Shown piece by piece: positions 59,747 to 64,000 of a stretch of DNA of 64,000 nucleotides (position 1 is the stretch's first letter; each line of letters begins with the position of its first letter). Position numbers and translations under genes: made by a program. The DNA is taken from contig OY728122.1 of NCBI GenBank assembly GCA_963277665.1, positions 2,125,752,024-2,125,816,023 of the forward strand, written 5' to 3'. The notes under the pieces are model-generated. The model searched no databases, was not told the DNA's origin, and was given only the letters and a program-made list of their open reading frames with translations. The stretch is from Viscum album (Eukaryota > Streptophyta > Magnoliopsida > Santalales > Viscaceae).

Positions 59747-61921
59747 CTCTTCTTTGGGTATCTCATATTGATTTTAACCAGAGGACTCATCTAGTTGGTT
59801 TTCTGCACAAATTAGAGATTATAGAATGAATGTAGTGATATTGGAATGAGATTTAGATATATATTTTTCTAATCAGAATAGGTATTTATGTGAGAATAGA
59901 ATATAATGATATGTGTCCTTTTGTTAGAGAAGGGAGTGACACTTTAGGAACTCCTAAAAAGATTAATTTATAATAAATTTAATCCCAATAAAAATACCTA
60001 AGAATGTCCACTTATTATAATGTAACATATTATGAGGATTTAATCCCATAAATAAGTAGATTTTTTAATTTTTTGTATCATTTAAAATTTTATAATTTTC
60101 ATTAACCCTTTGTTAATCCTTTTTAATTTTAACTAAGGTAACAAATCTTTTCGTATTAAGAGGATTTATATATTAAAAATAAATTTTTATTTTTATTTTA
60201 AATAGAAAATTTAATATATATTAGACCCTATATAACACCCTAGTCCTTATTAAATATTTATTTTATTTTTATTTATTTTAATAAAATTTTATTTTTGTAA
60301 AATATCATAAATATAAATTTTGACATTATTAATAACATTGAATTTAATAAAATCAATCCTGCAAGATTAATTCTAAATCAATAATGTAATAAAACATTAA
60401 TATGTCATATTAACCTATAAAATTATATTATAACCTTTATTAATTTAAATCATATTTATTTTAATATTAATAATATAGTTTAATTGATAATTACATTAAT
60501 TGAGTAATTACTGTACCATTATTTTGTAATTATTTATGATAATTATATCTTCAATAAAAATTAAATAACATTATATGATGTAGATAACCATTTTAGAATC
60601 CATAATATGATATGTTGTTTGGAATATCTTCAATTTATCCATATAGTATAAATATTATACATACTAAACGTAACAGTGTGTCATTTTATCAGTCCCTTTC
60701 AGTTTAATAATATTTATGTAATTTTCAGGGGATAGTGTCCATTAAATTATTTAATCTCAATAATTATGTTTCATGGGTAGAATTAACTTCATACAATATC
60801 TTTTTGTTAATTTTAAGGGTAGTTTTATAATATTTATAATTTTATTTTTACCCTTAATTTACTGACTTACCCTTAACCGAGGTTATAAAAATTTCTAATG
60901 ATACTATTCATATTGTAAAAACATAAAATGGAACCATTAAATGAATTTAGTACCTATTATTAAAAATATATAATACTTGTTTAATAATTCAATACATATA
61001 ATGTTTAGATATTACATAAAAATTAATCCTATTGACGGATCGAAAAACATGTTTTTAATATAAAAACATCGAAAACATGGAAATGTTTTTATATCCAAAT
61101 ACAATGGGAAATTATTTTCAAGGATATACATTATATTAAAGAATAAAAATTTAATTTGTTCTAATTTAAAATTAATTCAAAACATGTTTTAACTAAATAA
61201 CTACATTAGATGAAAAATAGGTTTTATATTAAAATTCATCATTTTTACTATTCATGAAAACTAGAAACATCTCAAGAAAAATACCAAAAGTGATACCAAA
61301 ATAAATTTTTGTATCCCAAAACCAAAGAAGAAGATTAATTTTTTTAAATAGAGTTTATAATATTTTCGAAAAATATATTTTAATAAATTTCACCATCATA
61401 AGCATGATAAAAATATATTTTTAAAAGATATTTCTTTTATACATAAAATTGGATTTGATCATCTATCATGTCTAAAAAACACATAATATGAATGTTAAAA
61501 ATTTTATTTAATATTTAGTATATTTATAACATTAATCTAATCCAAAAAGTTTTATTTTTTTTATTGGTATAAAACAGACATGTGAACATTTTAATAATTC
61601 TTCAGAAAAACATTTCCTAATATTGTAAAAATGGTTCTAACATAATTTAAAATTTATTGGAACAAGAATTATGTGTAAAACATAATTTCATAATTTATTT
61701 AATCTTGTTCATACCATACATTATAAAAAATAGGTTATAATTGTCTTGTTTAAATAATATTATAATAAAATGATATTTTATGGAAACTCAGTGCAACATG
61801 TAAAGAAAGTTACAAAAGTGTTTTGTGTAGATCTAGATTATCTTGGTTTAGTATATAACACACAACATTAGTGAAATTTAATTTACAAATAAAAAATTAA
61901 ATTAAAACTTAGGGTGTCACA

Positions 61922-61935
61922 TTATACCCCTCTTA
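61922..61935 (-). other. Polypurine tract of D
   Basis: Minus strand TAAGAGGGGTATAA directly precedes the LTR start. Upstream is GATCGAGGGACAAAGTC, which resembles the FxGRxxF-coding tail (TTCGAGGACGAA..) of related elements. Confidence 0.6.
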
Positions 61936-61989
61936 AAATGACTTTGTCCCTCGATCATTAATATTATACCAGAAATAAATAATGATACT

Positions 61990-62345
61990 TCTACCTAATT
62001 ATATCATCAAATTACATCACAAATTATTCAAACTAGTGGTATTATCCAAAAAAACATTTACTAGGTTAGTGGTCTTGTTTTGTTCGACATTATATCTTCG
62101 ATCTAATATTTATACTCATTTTTCTTCATGAGAATGTTCTTTGTCTAGTGGTAAAACCTGTGGGTTTATAAAAAGTGGAGGATCAGGTATGTACTTCTTC
62201 TAAAGAGATACATTTAACACATCATGAACATTAGGGAAATTCAGTTGAAGTTCCTATAGAAAATCTAGCATTCCGATAAAATCATGAATTTAAATAGAAT
62301 ATTTCTTTTCTAAAATTTCAAATTGAACTTTAAAAATAAAAGGTG
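61990..62345 (-). pseudogene. pol: Element D polyprotein C-terminus (chromodomain-like)
   Basis: Minus strand: VQFEILEKKYSI (GPFEILEKxG), NFPNVHDVLNVSL*KKYIPD (family NLSNVHDVFHVSLLRKYIPD), PPLFINPQVLPLDKEHSHEE, then ILDRRYNVEQNKTTNLVNVF (family ILDRRVKxLRNKxIPLVKVL). The order matches the GPY/F to chromodomain end seen in B and C. One or two stops and at least one frameshift. Confidence 0.8.
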
Positions 62346-63440
62346 TATGTTTGAAATATTATTTGTGGGAAAACCACATTCTAAAAAGGTTCAATTAAAA
62401 ATCATATTAAATAGAGGAAAACTTAAAAAAAACTCACTACATAACTTGGTTTAAAAGAACATGAATACATTGGAATTAATTGTAATTCTAACAATCATGT
62501 ATTTATTAGGAGTGTTAGAGAACATGGTCATTATAATGTTAATCACCATAAACCAATAAAATTTTAATGATCTATGGGACCATTTGAGTCATCCAAAATT
62601 AATTCACTAGGTTAAATTATTTATTTCAAGATATTTTTCATATTTTTGAATAGTTTTTGCTAGTAGATATACTTATTTGATTTTATTCCTTTTTTTAAAT
62701 TAATTTATCCTTTTATTAAGAATTTACCAATTTATGATTCATCTATTACTCCATGAAATGTGGTTGAAATTGTAATGCTTAAATAACTGGTAGATCATAA
62801 TACTAATAATGAGATGAAAATTTATTCCTTATATCTCTAGTTATAAAAAGTGTTATCCTAGGTAATCCTGCAAGAATAAATTTTCATATGGTTAAATTAA
62901 ATAATAATCCCTAAAACATCATCCAAAATTTATCTTAATCAATTTCATAAATAGTTTCCCTTATAAACCATCCAAAATATTAAAATACAAAACACGAGTT
63001 ATTAAATTTCAGAAATCAAATTATTGTAAATCCCAGAAACACTTTTTTGTAGCTATCAATTTTCACAAACCAAGAATGTTAATACCATTATCAGGAATTA
63101 TCATAAAACCTTGTAATTACCCAAAATACTATAAAACCAAATTTAATACACACGATCATTTCCACCACTTATATATGGAGTTTTATTATTAGAAATTATT
63201 TACAATGGATACGTGGTTTCATCCTTGTACTGATATAAAATGTTATTTAAATATTCTATAATCCATGTTGATAATCACATAAAAATCCATTAATGGGTGA
63301 AAAATAATATTTTCATTGGATTTATTCATTAAAAATCATAAATAAAATTCCGAAAAAGGATAAGAGGATAATTATTTCCTAAATATCATGTTCAATTCAT
63401 CCATTATGATAATATAACATTTTTTCTATAGTCCTTAGAG
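62346..63440 (-). pseudogene. pol: Element D residual interior, mostly unreadable
   Basis: It would span protease, RT, RNase H and integrase but is too short. A stretch near 63075-63115 (IPDNGINILGL) could be the protease FDVILGMDW motif; this is weak. No RT box found. Deletion is likely. Confidence 0.35.
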
Positions 63441-63560
63441 GTTTTTGTGGAATACCATCGACCATGGTCCTTTGATTAGGGAACTTATTAATGAAATTCC
63501 CAACCTCATTAAAATTAATAAACTGAATTATGGGAGGTTCCCTCTTTAATGATTTATTTT
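63441..63560 (-). pseudogene. gag: Element D Gag zinc-knuckle remnant
   Basis: Minus strand reads PPIIQFINFNEVGNFINKFP then NQRTMVDG. It has the spacing of a CCHC knuckle (C-x2-C-x4-H-x4-C) with the Cys positions now Phe and the His now Asn, followed by the usual PxxR. The pattern of changes is what mutation of TGT codons would give. It normally binds element RNA. Confidence 0.6.
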
Positions 63561-64000
63561 TATTTCCATTATTTCAGTAGTAAAATTCATTATGACCTTA
63601 TTACCAAGACACAAAACATTTACCATTCCCATTTAGATAATTTCCCCAATGTTACCTTCCAAAATTTTGAGCATAATGTAAATATAATATTATTTTCTCC
63701 ATATATATTTCAGTTTCCTTTGAATTATATTCTTATATTTTTATCATAACCATGAGAAATATGGGAAACATGACTATCCCATTTTGTAATAAGAATGCAA
63801 GGATGGTATATTCTGAAAGATAACTTCCAGAATTTGTTCCAATCCATAGAGTCAATTTTATCTTGTTGCCTCATATTCATTAAAATGTTTCATTAATTAT
63901 TTTCTTCATATTAATATCGATAATTTCTGATCATTAACTTTTCTCATTCTGAATAATGGATAAGCAAAAATATCTTTTCAATGGTACAAATCCATTTCTC
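63561..64000. other. Right edge, probably Gag of D, unreadable
   Basis: AT-rich, should hold the Gag capsid region of D on the minus strand, but no motif was recognised. The plus-strand frame 63549-63749 is accidental. Confidence 0.35.

Larger units (their letters stand above)
57240..61921 (-). repeat. Element D 3' LTR (about 4.7 kb)
   Basis: On the minus strand it starts TGTGACACCCTAAGTTTTAA at 61921, right after a polypurine tract and the polyprotein end. It is related to the B LTR (31-bp minisatellite) and the C LTR (CTGAGCATCTGAGCTCAC motif). Left end uncertain by about 100 bp. The open frames 58323-58526 and 59342-59536 are inside the LTR and not protein-like. Confidence 0.7.
61922..64000 (-). 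mobile_element. Element D interior, runs off the right edge
   Basis: Minus-strand interior of a chromovirus related to B and C. Only the end of the polyprotein (about 62000-62340) and a decayed Gag zinc knuckle (about 63450-63545) are readable, and they lie only about 1.1 kb apart where about 3.5 kb of pol should be. D therefore also seems to lack most of pol. Its 5' LTR should lie beyond the window. Confidence 0.6.

Overview
This window looks like nuclear DNA of a flowering plant with a large, repeat-bloated genome. It is very AT-rich and holds no ribosomal RNA, organelle or bacterial signature. Every coding trace I could recognise belongs to a decayed transposable element: long-LTR Ty3/gypsy chromoviruses of Tekay/Del type, one plant L1-type LINE, one CACTA-like DNA element and two tRNA-related SINE-like pieces. 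I found no intact host gene, functional tRNA, rRNA or CRISPR array. All reading frames are broken by stops and frameshifts, so everything protein-like is annotated as a pseudogene. The plant species cannot be told from the sequence.

Layout. 1-1990 is featureless AT-rich DNA. 1991-9588 is element E (minus strand): two 2.4 kb LTRs around a badly decayed 2.8 kb interior. 10467-25605 is old element H (plus), split by younger element A. H 5' LTR is at 10467-11665, A occupies 11666 to about 19385, H pol is at 19740-22640 and H 3' LTR at about 24240-25605. A has a 2.1 kb 5' LTR, PBS, gag, protease, RT, RNase H, integrase, and a truncated 3' LTR. 25606 to about 49705 is element B (plus): a 4.2 kb 5' LTR, gag-pol at 40646-47660 and a truncated 3' LTR. 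Element C (29823-40640) is inserted just behind B's 5' LTR and is bounded by a perfect 5-bp duplication GGTAT. C has gag fused directly to RNase H and lacks protease and RT. A 386-bp retroposon-like insert (11-bp duplication) sits in C's 5' LTR. A CACTA-like element of about 1.95 kb interrupts B's integrase and itself carries a SINE-like tRNA head and a G-rich block.

49706-57116 holds a LINE on the minus strand (endonuclease, RT, RNase H), a degenerate tandem repeat and the edge of a further LTR element (F). 57240-61921 is the 4.7 kb 3' LTR of element D (minus), whose interior runs off the right edge; a protein C-terminus and a decayed gag zinc knuckle are still visible.

The most interesting pattern is inside the LTRs. 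In five families (A, B, C, D, E) the LTR appears to carry a short leader exon, a 5' splice-site-like sequence (GTAA..), an interval of roughly 1.4-2.7 kb, and a pyrimidine-rich 3' splice-site-like sequence close to the LTR's 3' end. B, C, D and E also have a TATA-like box upstream. In B, C and D the leader exon contains a similar short ATG-started peptide just before the donor. This suggests that these elements splice most of their long LTR out of the genomic RNA and may begin Gag in an LTR-encoded exon. It is an inference from sequence and needs transcript evidence.
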